From: Actinomycetes bacterium
Lineage (GTDB): Bacteria; Actinomycetota; Acidimicrobiia; Acidimicrobiales; Palsa-688
NCBI GenBank assembly: GCA_021787365.1
Contig: JAJYMB010000144.1
Span: 62,001 to 126,000, forward strand
DNA length: 64,000 nt
Reading direction: 5' to 3'
Position 1 is the first letter of the stretch. Every line of letters starts with the position of its first letter. The position numbers were made by a program, and so were the translations under genes. Below are positions 8,094-15,648 of this stretch, in pieces. The notes beneath the pieces were generated by a model. It worked only from the letters and a program-made list of their open reading frames with translations. It was not told the DNA's origin and did no database searches.

Positions 8094-9398
8094 ACGGACG
8101 GGTCGCTCGCGCCAGGCCGGCCCGTCAGGGAAGGAGAAATCCTCCAACGTGGCCGCCAGCATCTCGGCGCCGCTGCCCGGCCGCAAGGGCGCGCGGTAGC
8201 GGCCGCCCTCCACTCGCACCGGGTCGGCGAAGTGCTCGTGGAGGTGGTCCACGTACTCGGTCCAGCGCCCCTCCGTGCTACCGCTGACAGCCACGTAGTC
8301 GAACATGGACAGGTGCTGGACGACCTCGCAGAGCCCGACGCCGCCGGCATGCGGGCACACCGGCACGCCGAACTTCGCCGCCAGCAGCATTATGGCCACG
8401 TTTTCGTTGACCCCCGCCACCCTGCAGGCGTCGATCTGGCACACGCCGATGGCCCCGCTCGAGAGCAACTGCTTGAAGACCACCCGGTTGGCGACGTGCT
8501 CGCCTGTCGCCACCTTCACGGGGGCGACGGCCCGGGCGATCGCCAGGTGCCCGGCGATGTCGTCGGGGCTCGTCGGCTCCTCCACCCACTCGATGCCGTA
8601 TGCCGCCAGGCGCTCGACCGCCTCGATGGCCTCGGCCACCTCCCAGGCCTGGTTGGCATCGACCGAAAGGCGTACCGCCGGCCCCACGAAGTCCCGGACC
8701 AGCTTCAGGCGCCGGGCGTCGCTGTCGGTGCCGGCGCCCACCTTCAGCTTCAGGTGGTCGAAGCCCTGGGCCAAGGCGGCGCCCGAGAGCGCGAGCACCT
8801 TCTCGTCGGGGTAGCCGAGCCAGCCCGCCGACGTCGTGTAGGCGGGGTAGCCTTCGGCCAGCAAGCGCCGTTCGCGCTCGTCCTTCCCGGCCGACCCCCG
8901 TTGCAAGATATCGACCGCTTCTTCGTAGCCGAGCGTGTCCCCGAGGTGGCGGAAATCGACCAGCCCGGCCACCTCGGAGGGGCTGAGGCCCGACAGCAGC
9001 CGCCACAGCGGCAGGCCCCGCCGGCGGGCGAGGAGGTCCCACACGGCGTTGACCACGGCGCCGATCGCCATGTGGACGACGCCTTTTTCCGGGCCGAGCC
9101 ACCTGAGCTGGCTGTCGTGGGTCAAGAGGCGCCCGAAACCACCCATGTCGGAGAGCACCTCGTCCACGTCGAGGCCGACCACGAGGTGCTCGACGGCCCG
9201 GAGGGCGGCCACGGCCACCTCGTTGCCCCGCCCTATCGTGAAGACGAAACCGTGGCCCTCTTCGCCAGAGCTCGTCCGCACCACCACGTAGGCCGCGGAG
9301 TAGTCCGGGTCACGGTTCATCGCGTCCGAGCCGTCCAGCGAGCGCGACGTCGGGAACCTGACATCGTGGACGTCGAAGCGCTCGAAGATGGCAGTCAC
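8088..9398 (-). CDS. fucD: L-fuconate dehydratase (enolase superfamily)
   Basis: Dehydrates L-fuconate to 2-keto-3-deoxy-L-fuconate. The 436-residue protein has the mandelate-racemase-group catalytic signature: the KLK motif at about residues 216-218, a metal ligand in VDANQ (about 245), GEHVANRVVF, and the catalytic histidine in CPHAGGVGLCE (about 349). The N-terminus (FDVHDVRFPTSRSLDGSDAMN) is characteristic of fuconate dehydratases. GTG 9398 is chosen over upstream starts because AGGGGG lies six bases before it and family similarity begins there. It heads a fucD-lactonase-reductase operon and shares its promoter and operator block with the ABC-transporter operon. Confidence 0.9.
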   Translation of the reverse strand: MTAIFERFDVHDVRFPTSRSLDGSDAMNRDPDYSAAYVVVRTSSGEEGHGFVFTIGRGNEVAVAALRAVEHLVVGLDVDEVLSDMGGFGRLLTHDSQLRWLGPEKGVVHMAIGAVVNAVWDLLARRRGLPLWRLLSGLSPSEVAGLVDFRHLGDTLGYEEAVDILQRGSAGKDERERRLLAEGYPAYTTSAGWLGYPDEKVLALSGAALAQGFDHLKLKVGAGTDSDARRLKLVRDFVGPAVRLSVDANQAWEVAEAIEAVERLAAYGIEWVEEPTSPDDIAGHLAIARAVAPVKVATGEHVANRVVFKQLLSSGAIGVCQIDACRVAGVNENVAIMLLAAKFGVPVCPHAGGVGLCEVVQHLSMFDYVAVSGSTEGRWTEYVDHLHEHFADPVRVEGGRYRAPLRPGSGAEMLAATLEDFSFPDGPAWRERPVRP

Positions 9399-9418
9399 AA
9401 CGTGCCCCCTACGGACCT

Positions 9419-9452
9419 TTGCACCCAATACATCGGATGATCTCCAGTATGC
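9419..9452 (-). promoter_or_regulatory. fucD promoter with CATCnGATG operator
   Basis: Minus strand: a -10-like CATACT, then ATCATCCGATGTATT and GGGTGCAA, then the fucD Shine-Dalgarno and GTG. The nine-base core CATCCGATG is a near-palindrome. The block aligns base for base with the sequence before the ABC operon (12755-12789), including the GTG and ribosome binding site, so both are probably controlled by one regulator. Confidence 0.6.
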
Positions 9453-9544
9453 CGCGCCGAACTTGGCCCATGGGGCCCCGCCCGCAGGTGGGGAACTGCC
9501 CATGGACAAGGGACGGGCAATGCCCCACCTGCGTTCAACAGTGT

Positions 9545-10546
9545 CTAGCCCTTCGCGGCCCCGTACTGGGCAAGGAAGCTTTTCGCCTTAGCCGTATTTG
9601 CGTTTTTCGGGGTGATGATGAACGTCGCGGTGTCAACCCGCTTGGGGACCGGCTTGCCTGCCTTGATCTGCGCCAGTTCGGTCAGTCCCGTGTAGCCCAT
9701 GGTGTACGGGGACTGGAGAAGGCTGGCCTTGATCAGGCCGCTCTTGATCAGCGGCACTTCGCCGAGGTCGGCGTCGAAGCCCACCACGACCACCGACTTT
9801 TGCTTGTGCAACGCCTGCACCGCCTCGGCGGCACCGAGGCAGGCCCGGTCATTGGCCCCGAATATCAGCTTGAGCCCCGGGTGGCTCGTCAGCATGGACT
9901 CGGCTTCAGCCTTGCCTGTGGCCACGTCGTTGTTGCTGATCTGCATGCCGATGTACTTCATCGCTTTGAAGGGGGCTATACCCTGACGGCACCCCTTCGG
10001 GCGCTGGATGCCCGTGCTCGAGATCTCGTTGAAGTCGATGATCCCGTACTGCCCCTTGCCTCCAGCCAAGCGGGCACCGTAGGCGCACACTGCCGCGCCT
10101 GCCTTGACATTGGAGGTCGCGACGAAGCTATTGGAGACTGCAGGGCTGACGCCCGAGTCGACCGTCACGACCGGGATCCCGGCTTTGACGGCCTTGCCCA
10201 CCGGCCCGGCCAGGGGCGCTGGTTGCTGGGCCGCCAGGACGATGCCAGCCACGTGGGTCGTCACAGCATTGTTGAACATTGAGATCTGCGTGCTCAGGTC
10301 GGTCCCGCTCGCCGGGGCCTCGAAACTGACCGTGTCCCCGAGCTTCTTGGCCGCGGCGTCGGCTCCCGCCTTCACGGCGAGCCAGTACGGGGAAGCGTTG
10401 GACTTGGTGATGAGCTCGAAGTGGTAGTGAGGCGTCGCCGCTTTCACCGGCGAAGCCGCTGCCACACCACCGCTCATAAGGGCGGCGCCGCTAAGGGCGG
10501 CCGCACCGAGGCTGGCATATTTCCTCCAATGGTTCATAGAGAGCAT
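9545..10546 (-). CDS. Sugar ABC transporter substrate-binding protein (RbsB/FrcB type)
   Basis: Extracellular pentose/hexose-binding protein of the periplasmic-binding-protein type I fold, 333 residues. The start ATG 10546 follows AAAGGAA; the frame is open a little further upstream without support. The N-terminus NHWRKY, a hydrophobic stretch to about residue 30 and VAAASPVKA is a Sec signal peptide. Unusually for a monoderm importer no lipobox cysteine is present, while the mature part has three cysteines (AAVCAY, KGCRQG, DRACLG). Motifs such as VVTVDSG and VVGFDAD fit the family. With the permease and ATPase it forms one operon, and its place beside fucose genes suggests L-fucose or a related sugar. 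Confidence 0.85.
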   Translation of the reverse strand: MLSMNHWRKYASLGAAALSGAALMSGGVAAASPVKAATPHYHFELITKSNASPYWLAVKAGADAAAKKLGDTVSFEAPASGTDLSTQISMFNNAVTTHVAGIVLAAQQPAPLAGPVGKAVKAGIPVVTVDSGVSPAVSNSFVATSNVKAGAAVCAYGARLAGGKGQYGIIDFNEISSTGIQRPKGCRQGIAPFKAMKYIGMQISNNDVATGKAEAESMLTSHPGLKLIFGANDRACLGAAEAVQALHKQKSVVVVGFDADLGEVPLIKSGLIKASLLQSPYTMGYTGLTELAQIKAGKPVPKRVDTATFIITPKNANTAKAKSFLAQYGAAKG

Positions 10547-10566
10547 GTCATTTCCTTTCTGTATGG

Positions 10567-10584
10567 GTGACGCCTTCGCGTCAC
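10567..10584. promoter_or_regulatory. Perfect hairpin upstream of the binding-protein start
   Basis: A 7-bp stem with tetraloop CTTC (GTGACGC...GCGTCAC) lies about 20 nt upstream of the binding-protein ATG. It has no U-tract in either direction, so an mRNA-stabilising or processing hairpin that raises binding-protein yield over the permease is more likely than a terminator. Confidence 0.45.
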
Positions 10585-10662
10585 ACTTTCGTTTACCGGG
10601 TTGTCTTACCGGCACCGGTTCCTGGTCCCTCGGGAAGGCGCCTCCCGCGGTATGGTCTCGGG

Positions 10663-10676
10663 ACGAGCGCGCTCGT
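10663..10676. promoter_or_regulatory. 14-bp perfect palindrome after the permease stop
   Basis: ACGAGCGCGCTCGT is fully self-complementary and lies just downstream of the permease stop, in the 131-bp gap before the binding-protein gene. It could be a protein-binding site or part of an mRNA hairpin. Confidence 0.35.
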
Positions 10677-10677
10677 A

Positions 10678-11733
10678 CTAGGTCGTTACACGGGCCTTAC
10701 GGCGCCAATTGTCGATCAGCACTGCCAGGACGACGGCACCGCCTAGCAGGATGGTCTGGATATAGCTGGATATGTTGAGAAGTTCTGTGCCGTTGTAGAG
10801 CACGCCGATAAGGAGGGTGCCCATGATCGTACCCCAGACCATCCCTTCGCCCCCGTAGAGGCTCCCGCCACCTATGACGACGGCCGCGATCGCCTCGAGG
10901 AGGAGGTCCGTATTGCTCGATGGTTGGGCCGAGTCCACGTACGCGACCTGAAGGACGGCTCCCAACCCCGCCATCAGGCCCGAAAAGGCGTACACTCCGA
11001 GGAGGACCCGCCTTATCCGGATACCTGCTATCGCCGCGGCCCGCTCGTTGGAACCGAGCGCAAATACGTAACGGCCACCACGGGTCATCGTCGAGTACAA
11101 CTGGCAGACGATAGCGACGCCAGCGGACACCATGATCAGGTACGGGAACACCCAAAGCCCGTTGGAGCCGAAGGCGTAGAAGCTGCCTGGGATGTTGAAC
11201 ACAGGCTGGCCTCCCGTAAAAAGGAGGCCAGTACCCGAAGCTACGCCGAGCATTGCCAACGTGGCGATGAAGGGGACGAGCTTGCCGACCGTTATAAGCA
11301 AACCGTTCGCTAGCCCGACGCCGGCCCCAACGGCCAGGGTTACGAGGACCCCGAGCGCGATCGAGTGCTGGTCCACCATGACAGTGGTGCCCACCACCGC
11401 CGAGAAGGCCACGACCGCGCCCTGAGAAAGATCGATGCCACCAGTGAAGATGACAAAGCTCTGGCCGATGGCCAACGCGGCGGCCACGGCCACTTGCTGG
11501 AAGATCCTGTAGATATTGGTGGTTGTGAAAAAGTAGGGCGAAGCGATGCTGAACACGATGCAGAGCAGGATCAGGCCACCGGCCACGGACAAGCCGTTGA
11601 CCACGCCGCGCAGCCGCGCCCTGGCCGCGCTGGCGAACGCACCAGCCTCTCCGCGGCCCTGGCCAGGAGGTGGCTGCTTCTGCGGCCACAGCGGCGGCCT
11701 GCGTAGCGCAGTACCTCTACTGGGCGTAGCCAT
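10678..11733 (-). CDS. Sugar ABC transporter permease (RbsC/FrcC type)
   Basis: Inner-membrane permease of the branched-chain/ribose class, 351 residues, with about ten hydrophobic segments. Signature stretches are FTGGIDLSQGAVVAF and the cytoplasmic loop ALGSNERAAAIAGI, which contacts the ATPase; AAVVIGGGSLYGGEG is also typical. ATG 11733 lies inside the ATPase coding end (17-bp overlap), implying coupled translation. The N-terminus has a 45-residue Pro/Arg/Gln-rich cytoplasmic extension before the first membrane span, longer than usual. Confidence 0.87.
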   Translation of the reverse strand: MATPSRGTALRRPPLWPQKQPPPGQGRGEAGAFASAARARLRGVVNGLSVAGGLILLCIVFSIASPYFFTTTNIYRIFQQVAVAAALAIGQSFVIFTGGIDLSQGAVVAFSAVVGTTVMVDQHSIALGVLVTLAVGAGVGLANGLLITVGKLVPFIATLAMLGVASGTGLLFTGGQPVFNIPGSFYAFGSNGLWVFPYLIMVSAGVAIVCQLYSTMTRGGRYVFALGSNERAAAIAGIRIRRVLLGVYAFSGLMAGLGAVLQVAYVDSAQPSSNTDLLLEAIAAVVIGGGSLYGGEGMVWGTIMGTLLIGVLYNGTELLNISSYIQTILLGGAVVLAVLIDNWRRKARVTT

Positions 11734-12568
11734 TGTCGACCCCCTCACCGCTCTGCCCGACCTCGACTGTGCCAGTAGTGGCACCGGTTATGAGGGCCAC
11801 TATTTCGTCGGCAGTCGTTGCGTTTGTCATACGTTCTCCAACTATCCTGCCACGCCGCAGCACGTAAATCCGGTCGCTAACCCGGAAAACCTGGTCGAGG
11901 TTGTGGCTGACGAGCAAGACGCCCACCCCCGCTTCGCGCATTTTAAGGAGAGTCGACTCGACACGCGCCGTTTCTTCGATGCCGAGGGCGGCGGTCGGTT
12001 CGTCTAGGATGACCACGCGGCTGCCCCAAGCCAGGGCGCGGCCGATCGCGACACCCTGCTGCTGCCCGCCGGAAAGGTCGAACACGCGGCCGTCGAGGTT
12101 GGGGATGTGGATCCCGAAACCTCCGATCAGCTCGGCCGTGCGCCGCCGCATCAGCGACTTGTTCAGGATCCGCAACGGTCCCCAGCCGCGCACGACCTCC
12201 CGGCCGAGGAACATATTGGCAGCAACGGAGAGGTGGGGCGCGAGCGACAGTTCCTGAGGGACCGTCTCCATTCCGAGGGCGCGCGCCTCCCTCGGGCCGT
12301 GCAGCTCGATCTGCTTGCCGTCGAGGTAAAGCTTCCCCGAGTCCGGCTCGATCACCCCCGAGGCGATCCTGAGGACAGTCGACTTGCCGGCGCCGTTGTT
12401 GCCGACGAGCGCCACCACTTCCCGGGCCCGCAAGGCGATCGAGACGTCGATGGCTGCCTGGACGCCGCCGAAGTGCTTGCAGATCTTCTCCATGTGGAAG
12501 ACGGGGGCTTGCTCTTGCTGCGCGGTGGCATTCGTCCCTCCCCCCGGCTCGCCGTGGGCTTCCATCAT
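11717..12568 (-). CDS. Sugar ABC transporter ATP-binding protein, single-domain (FrcA type)
   Basis: Drives import through the adjacent permease. The 283-residue protein has one nucleotide-binding domain, unlike the double-domain RbsA type: Walker A GNNGAGKST, signature LSGGQQQGVAIGRA, Walker B VVILDEPTAAL and the switch histidine in VLLVSHNLD. Two adjacent methionines can start it. ATG 12568 overlaps the stop of the 56-codon ORF upstream (ATGA), so translation of the transporter is probably coupled to that ORF. The 3' end overlaps the permease start. Confidence 0.88.
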   Translation of the reverse strand: MMEAHGEPGGGTNATAQQEQAPVFHMEKICKHFGGVQAAIDVSIALRAREVVALVGNNGAGKSTVLRIASGVIEPDSGKLYLDGKQIELHGPREARALGMETVPQELSLAPHLSVAANMFLGREVVRGWGPLRILNKSLMRRRTAELIGGFGIHIPNLDGRVFDLSGGQQQGVAIGRALAWGSRVVILDEPTAALGIEETARVESTLLKMREAGVGVLLVSHNLDQVFRVSDRIYVLRRGRIVGERMTNATTADEIVALITGATTGTVEVGQSGEGVDNGYAQ

Positions 12569-12735
12569 TTCCGCCTACCCGTCCAACCGTTGAAGGTGAT
12601 GACCCGTGCGAAAGTGATGTCCGAAAAGCGGCAATCAGCTGCCAACTCCTCGGTGATGCCACCGTAAAGGGCGTTGACGTGGCTGGCGCAAAACCGGGGG
12701 GGACCGACGTCGAAGTTCTCAGAGGTCACACTCAC
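12565..12735 (-). CDS. Chimeric 56-codon ORF: fucD-like start fused to fucI-like C-terminus
   Basis: A GTG-started ORF ending ATGA-coupled to the ABC ATPase. Its promoter, ribosome binding site (GAGGGGG) and first codons match those of fucD: SENFDVG beside fucD IFERFDVH. From residue 15 it matches the C-terminus of the FucI-like protein encoded just upstream: SHVNALYGGITEELAADCRF against NHVHAVPGDITEELAAVCRF, then SDITF against ADITF. The last 14 residues come from a further small duplication (two ITF segments). It looks like a recombination scar, a truncated copy, kept as a translated leader for the transporter. It has no catalytic domain of its own, and whether the peptide has a function is unknown. 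Confidence 0.7.
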   Translation of the reverse strand: MSVTSENFDVGPPRFCASHVNALYGGITEELAADCRFSDITFARVITFNGWTGRRK

Positions 12736-12754
12736 AACGAGCCCCCTCACCCTC

Positions 12755-12812
12755 TTGCACCCAAATACATCAGATGACCGCTCAGTCTGCAGCGCGTGAC
12801 CGAGCGTGTCAA
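12755..12812 (-). promoter_or_regulatory. Promoter and operator of the ABC-transporter operon
   Basis: Minus strand: TTGACA (12807-12812), a 17-nt spacer, CAGACT (12784-12789), then TCATCTGATGTATTTGGGTG (12758-12777). The -35 is consensus. The CATCTGATG core and its flanks match the fucD operator. The rest of the 233-bp gap to fucI (12813-12968) shows no ORF or structure I can name. Confidence 0.65.
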
Positions 12813-12968
12813 GTCGGCCCGAAGGGCGCTCGCGGCCTGTGGACACCTGACGGTGCGTGCACCCGACCGGCAGGCGCGCCAGCCGCCAACGAGCCGGCGT
12901 GCCGGAGCCGCCACGGCCCTTCGGCACTCGTCCCTCTCCCGGGCGCCTCGCGGTCGCATCATCTCCAC

Positions 12969-14381
12969 CTACGCGTCCAACCGTTCGAAGGTGATGTCCG
13001 CAAACCGGCAAACCGCTGCCAGTTCCTCGGTGATGTCACCAGGGACGGCGTGGACGTGGTTGGCCCCGAAGCGAGAGAGGAAGACCTCGGCCGGCGCGTC
13101 CATCCGGCAGAAGGCGTGAGGCCACACATAGGTGCTCTGGCGCATGAGCTTCTCGTTGGTGCCGTCGTCGTAGGACTCGAAGGCGCCCTTGGTCACCTGC
13201 ATCCGGTAGCTGCCGTCCAAGCGGGAGAGCCTGGCCAGGGTGACCTCGCCGGGGGCGGCCAGGTGGTGGACCGACGCGCCGCCGGCGGGGAAGTAGAACT
13301 CCTCGGGGTAGAGGTGCACCTTTTTTAGGTTCTCGGCCGGGTCGGGCGAGCGGGCGGCGAACCAGGTGGCGTGCTGGCCGGAGTTCTCGAGGTCCCAGAT
13401 GCCGAGGTCGCTGAAATAGTGGCGCACGTCGGCAAACAGCACCGGCGTGCCGGTCACCTTGTGCATGAGCTGCATGGTCAAGGCGCCGTCCATGTCGTCC
13501 TCGGTGGCGCAGATGCGGGGGGCCTTGTCGCCCTCCCAGTCGTAGGGGTCGTTCAAGAACGCCTCGGCGATGTCGGCCGTGGCGAAGTTGTTGGTGAGCT
13601 CGGGCTGGCCCTTTATGCCCAAGAAGTCGATGTGCCACTCGGCGATGATGTCTTGGAGGGCGTGGTAGGAGCGGACCTGGCGCTCCAGGATCTCCGGGGT
13701 CAAGCGCTCGCCGTCGTAGTGGACGCCCGCGGCGTGGCTTTCCAGCCACTCCCGCCCCGCCGTCGCCCGGGAGGCGGGGACGGCCTCGGAACGGCGCACC
13801 ACCTCCCACTGGTCGACCTCCTCCACGTCGATGCCGAAGCGGCGCATCCACTCGTCGGTCCGGCCGACGGCGGTGTACATGCCCATGGAGCGCCCGCCGA
13901 TGCGCCCGAAGGTCGAGCCCTCGAGCGAGCGCAGTGCGTGGGCAGCCCGGGCCAGGGCGTCGAGCTTGGCGGCAACGCTCGGGGCTTCGGCCTCCCCCCA
14001 GAGCCGTTCGTGGTGCCGGCCGAGCTGGTCCAGGCTCCCACCGGCGGCGAGCATCCCCACCATGCCCGGGTAGGTGGGGTCGATGTTGGAAAAGAGCAAC
14101 AGGGGGCCGCTCGTCGCCTTGGCCGCGTGGACCGAGAAGTGGGGGAACGCCCAAACGGGGTAGTTGAACACGGTGAGGTCCGGGCGCTCGGCTGCGACCC
14201 GGCGCGCCTCGGCCACCGCCACCTCCGAGGAGGTGATGGGCCCCGAGCCCACCACGACTTGGTGGCCCGCCGCCCTGCAGGTGGCCGCGAGCCGGCTCTC
14301 GGCCTCTGCCACGAACCCCGCTATGCCCTGGTGCACGAACTCTCGGCCGTCGCTGAAACTGAGCACGCCGATAGTTGCCAT
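12969..14381 (-). CDS. L-fucose isomerase-like protein
   Basis: Predicted Mn-dependent aldose-ketose isomerase (L-fucose/L-fuculose or a related pair), 470 residues. GIKGQPELTNNFATADIAEA, the acidic CATEDDMDGALT segment and the C-terminal FGANHVHAVPGD are FucI/AraA-superfamily hallmarks. It is shorter than the roughly 590-residue enteric FucI, as in many non-enteric homologues. It follows the LacI regulator after a short gap containing AAAGGAG, so the two share a transcript. No fuculokinase or fuculose-phosphate aldolase is in the window, so the kinase route is incomplete here while an oxidative route is present. Its 3' end has been duplicated downstream (12565-12735). Confidence 0.8.
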   Translation of the reverse strand: MATIGVLSFSDGREFVHQGIAGFVAEAESRLAATCRAAGHQVVVGSGPITSSEVAVAEARRVAAERPDLTVFNYPVWAFPHFSVHAAKATSGPLLLFSNIDPTYPGMVGMLAAGGSLDQLGRHHERLWGEAEAPSVAAKLDALARAAHALRSLEGSTFGRIGGRSMGMYTAVGRTDEWMRRFGIDVEEVDQWEVVRRSEAVPASRATAGREWLESHAAGVHYDGERLTPEILERQVRSYHALQDIIAEWHIDFLGIKGQPELTNNFATADIAEAFLNDPYDWEGDKAPRICATEDDMDGALTMQLMHKVTGTPVLFADVRHYFSDLGIWDLENSGQHATWFAARSPDPAENLKKVHLYPEEFYFPAGGASVHHLAAPGEVTLARLSRLDGSYRMQVTKGAFESYDDGTNEKLMRQSTYVWPHAFCRMDAPAEVFLSRFGANHVHAVPGDITEELAAVCRFADITFERLDA

Positions 14382-14384
14382 CTG

Positions 14385-15449
14385 TTACTCCTTTCTATTC
14401 CTGGAACCGTTGGAGCGGACGGCGCCCCCTCGGCGGGACGGGACGGCGGGGCGGCAGCACGAACCGCGGTGGCGCAGCTCGAAGGCGAAAACCTGGCGTT
14501 TGGGCCGGGCCCGGCGCCCCTCCAGCCGGCCGAGCAAGAGGCCCGCTGCGGCGGCCGCCATCGCCCGCACCGGCTGGGCGAAGGTAGTGAGGGGGGGGTC
14601 GGTCAGCTCCGCCCAGGGGGGGTCGTCGATCGCCACGACCGACACGTCGGCTGGGGCCCGGAGGCCCGCTTCCCTGACCGCCACGAGCGCGCCCACGGCC
14701 ATCAGGTTGTTGGCCACCACCAACCCCGACGCACCTCGGCCCAGGAGCTCGAGGGTGGCGAGCCGGCCCCCCTCGGCCCTGAAGCCGCCCTGGGCGGCCA
14801 TCGGGACGAGCCCGGCGGCCGACATCGCCTTTTCGTAGCCCGACTGGCGCCCGGCCGCCGTCTCGATGCCGGCGAGGCCACCCACGAAGCCGACCTTTTT
14901 GTGCCCGGCGCCGACCAGGTGCTCGGTGGCCATGCGCGCCGCGTCGGAGTTCGCGGCCAGCACGGCATCGGCACGCCGGTCGGCGACGGCCCGGTCGAAG
15001 GCGACGACCGCCGCGCCGTGGTCGATCAGCTCGCTGACCTCGGGGGCGTCAGGCTCGGTGGGCGAGATGATCGCGCCGGCGACTCGTTCGGCGATGAGCA
15101 CACCCAGGTACTCGCGCTGCTTGGCCGGGTCCTCGTCGGTGTTGCAGAGCAGGACCCGGTAGCCCTTCAGGTAAGCGGTGTCCTCGACGGCGCGCACCAT
15201 CTGGGTGAAGTGGGGGTTCTCGATGTCGGAGACCACCACGCCGATCATCTGGACCTGCTGGCGGCGCAGGTTGCCGGCCACCCGGTTGGGCCGGTAGCCG
15301 AGCTCGTCCACCACCGCGAGGACCTTTTCACGCGTCGCCTCGCGCACCACCGCGGTGCCGTTTAGGACCCGGGAGACGGTGGCCGGCGACACGCCGGCAC
15401 GTTCGGCGACTTCACGGATCCGGAGAGCTTGGCGCGACACGAGACTCAT
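14385..15449 (-). CDS. LacI-family transcriptional repressor
   Basis: DNA-binding regulator likely to control the sugar genes downstream. Residues 10-30 form the LacI helix-turn-helix (REVAERAGVSPATVSRVLNG), followed by a hinge helix (NRVAGNLRR) and a ligand-binding core with GVVVSDIENPHF and VVAIDDPPW. It is 354 residues with a basic Ser/Arg-rich tail. The start is uncertain: ATG 15449 sits inside an operator-like array with no Shine-Dalgarno, and a GTG lies three codons later. The overlap of operators with the start implies autoregulation of the lacI-fucI transcript. Confidence 0.85.
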   Translation of the reverse strand: MSLVSRQALRIREVAERAGVSPATVSRVLNGTAVVREATREKVLAVVDELGYRPNRVAGNLRRQQVQMIGVVVSDIENPHFTQMVRAVEDTAYLKGYRVLLCNTDEDPAKQREYLGVLIAERVAGAIISPTEPDAPEVSELIDHGAAVVAFDRAVADRRADAVLAANSDAARMATEHLVGAGHKKVGFVGGLAGIETAAGRQSGYEKAMSAAGLVPMAAQGGFRAEGGRLATLELLGRGASGLVVANNLMAVGALVAVREAGLRAPADVSVVAIDDPPWAELTDPPLTTFAQPVRAMAAAAAGLLLGRLEGRRARPKRQVFAFELRHRGSCCRPAVPSRRGGAVRSNGSRNRKE

Positions 15450-15489
15450 GAGAACGTTTTCAGGAACCCCTTTCAGAAACCCGTTTCAA
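15449..15489 (-). promoter_or_regulatory. Triple LacI-type operator array overlapping the repressor start
   Basis: Three head-to-tail quasi-palindromes at a 13-14 bp spacing: 15449-15462 (TGAGAACGTTTTCA on the plus strand, one mismatched pair), 15463-15475 (GGAACCCCTTTCA) and 15476-15489 (GAAACCCGTTTC core, symmetric). The first has the central CG typical of LacI-family sites. The 160 bp further upstream, to holB, hold no evident gene. Confidence 0.6.
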
Positions 15490-15648
15490 GGCAAAATACA
15501 GTTGGTTCGTAAGGGCGTCAAGTCGGGCCGGCGATACGCTCGGCCGCCGGCACGGCGTCAGCCGGCGAGGTGGTCGGCTGCCCGCTGAGCGGGGCGGGGT
15601 GCGGGCCCTACGCCGGCCGGCAGGTTGTCAGCTCGCGGTCGGCGGTGG

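Noticed and set aside
12736-13011. Longer version of the 56-codon ORF starting at 13011
   Set aside because: The extra 92 codons cross the TTGACA promoter and operator and have no similarity to anything; the GTG at 12735 matches the fucD start context.
13371-15365. 664-codon plus-strand open frame opposite fucI and lacI
   Set aside because: Two recognisable proteins lie on the other strand; the frame shows no domain or ribosome site and arises from high GC.
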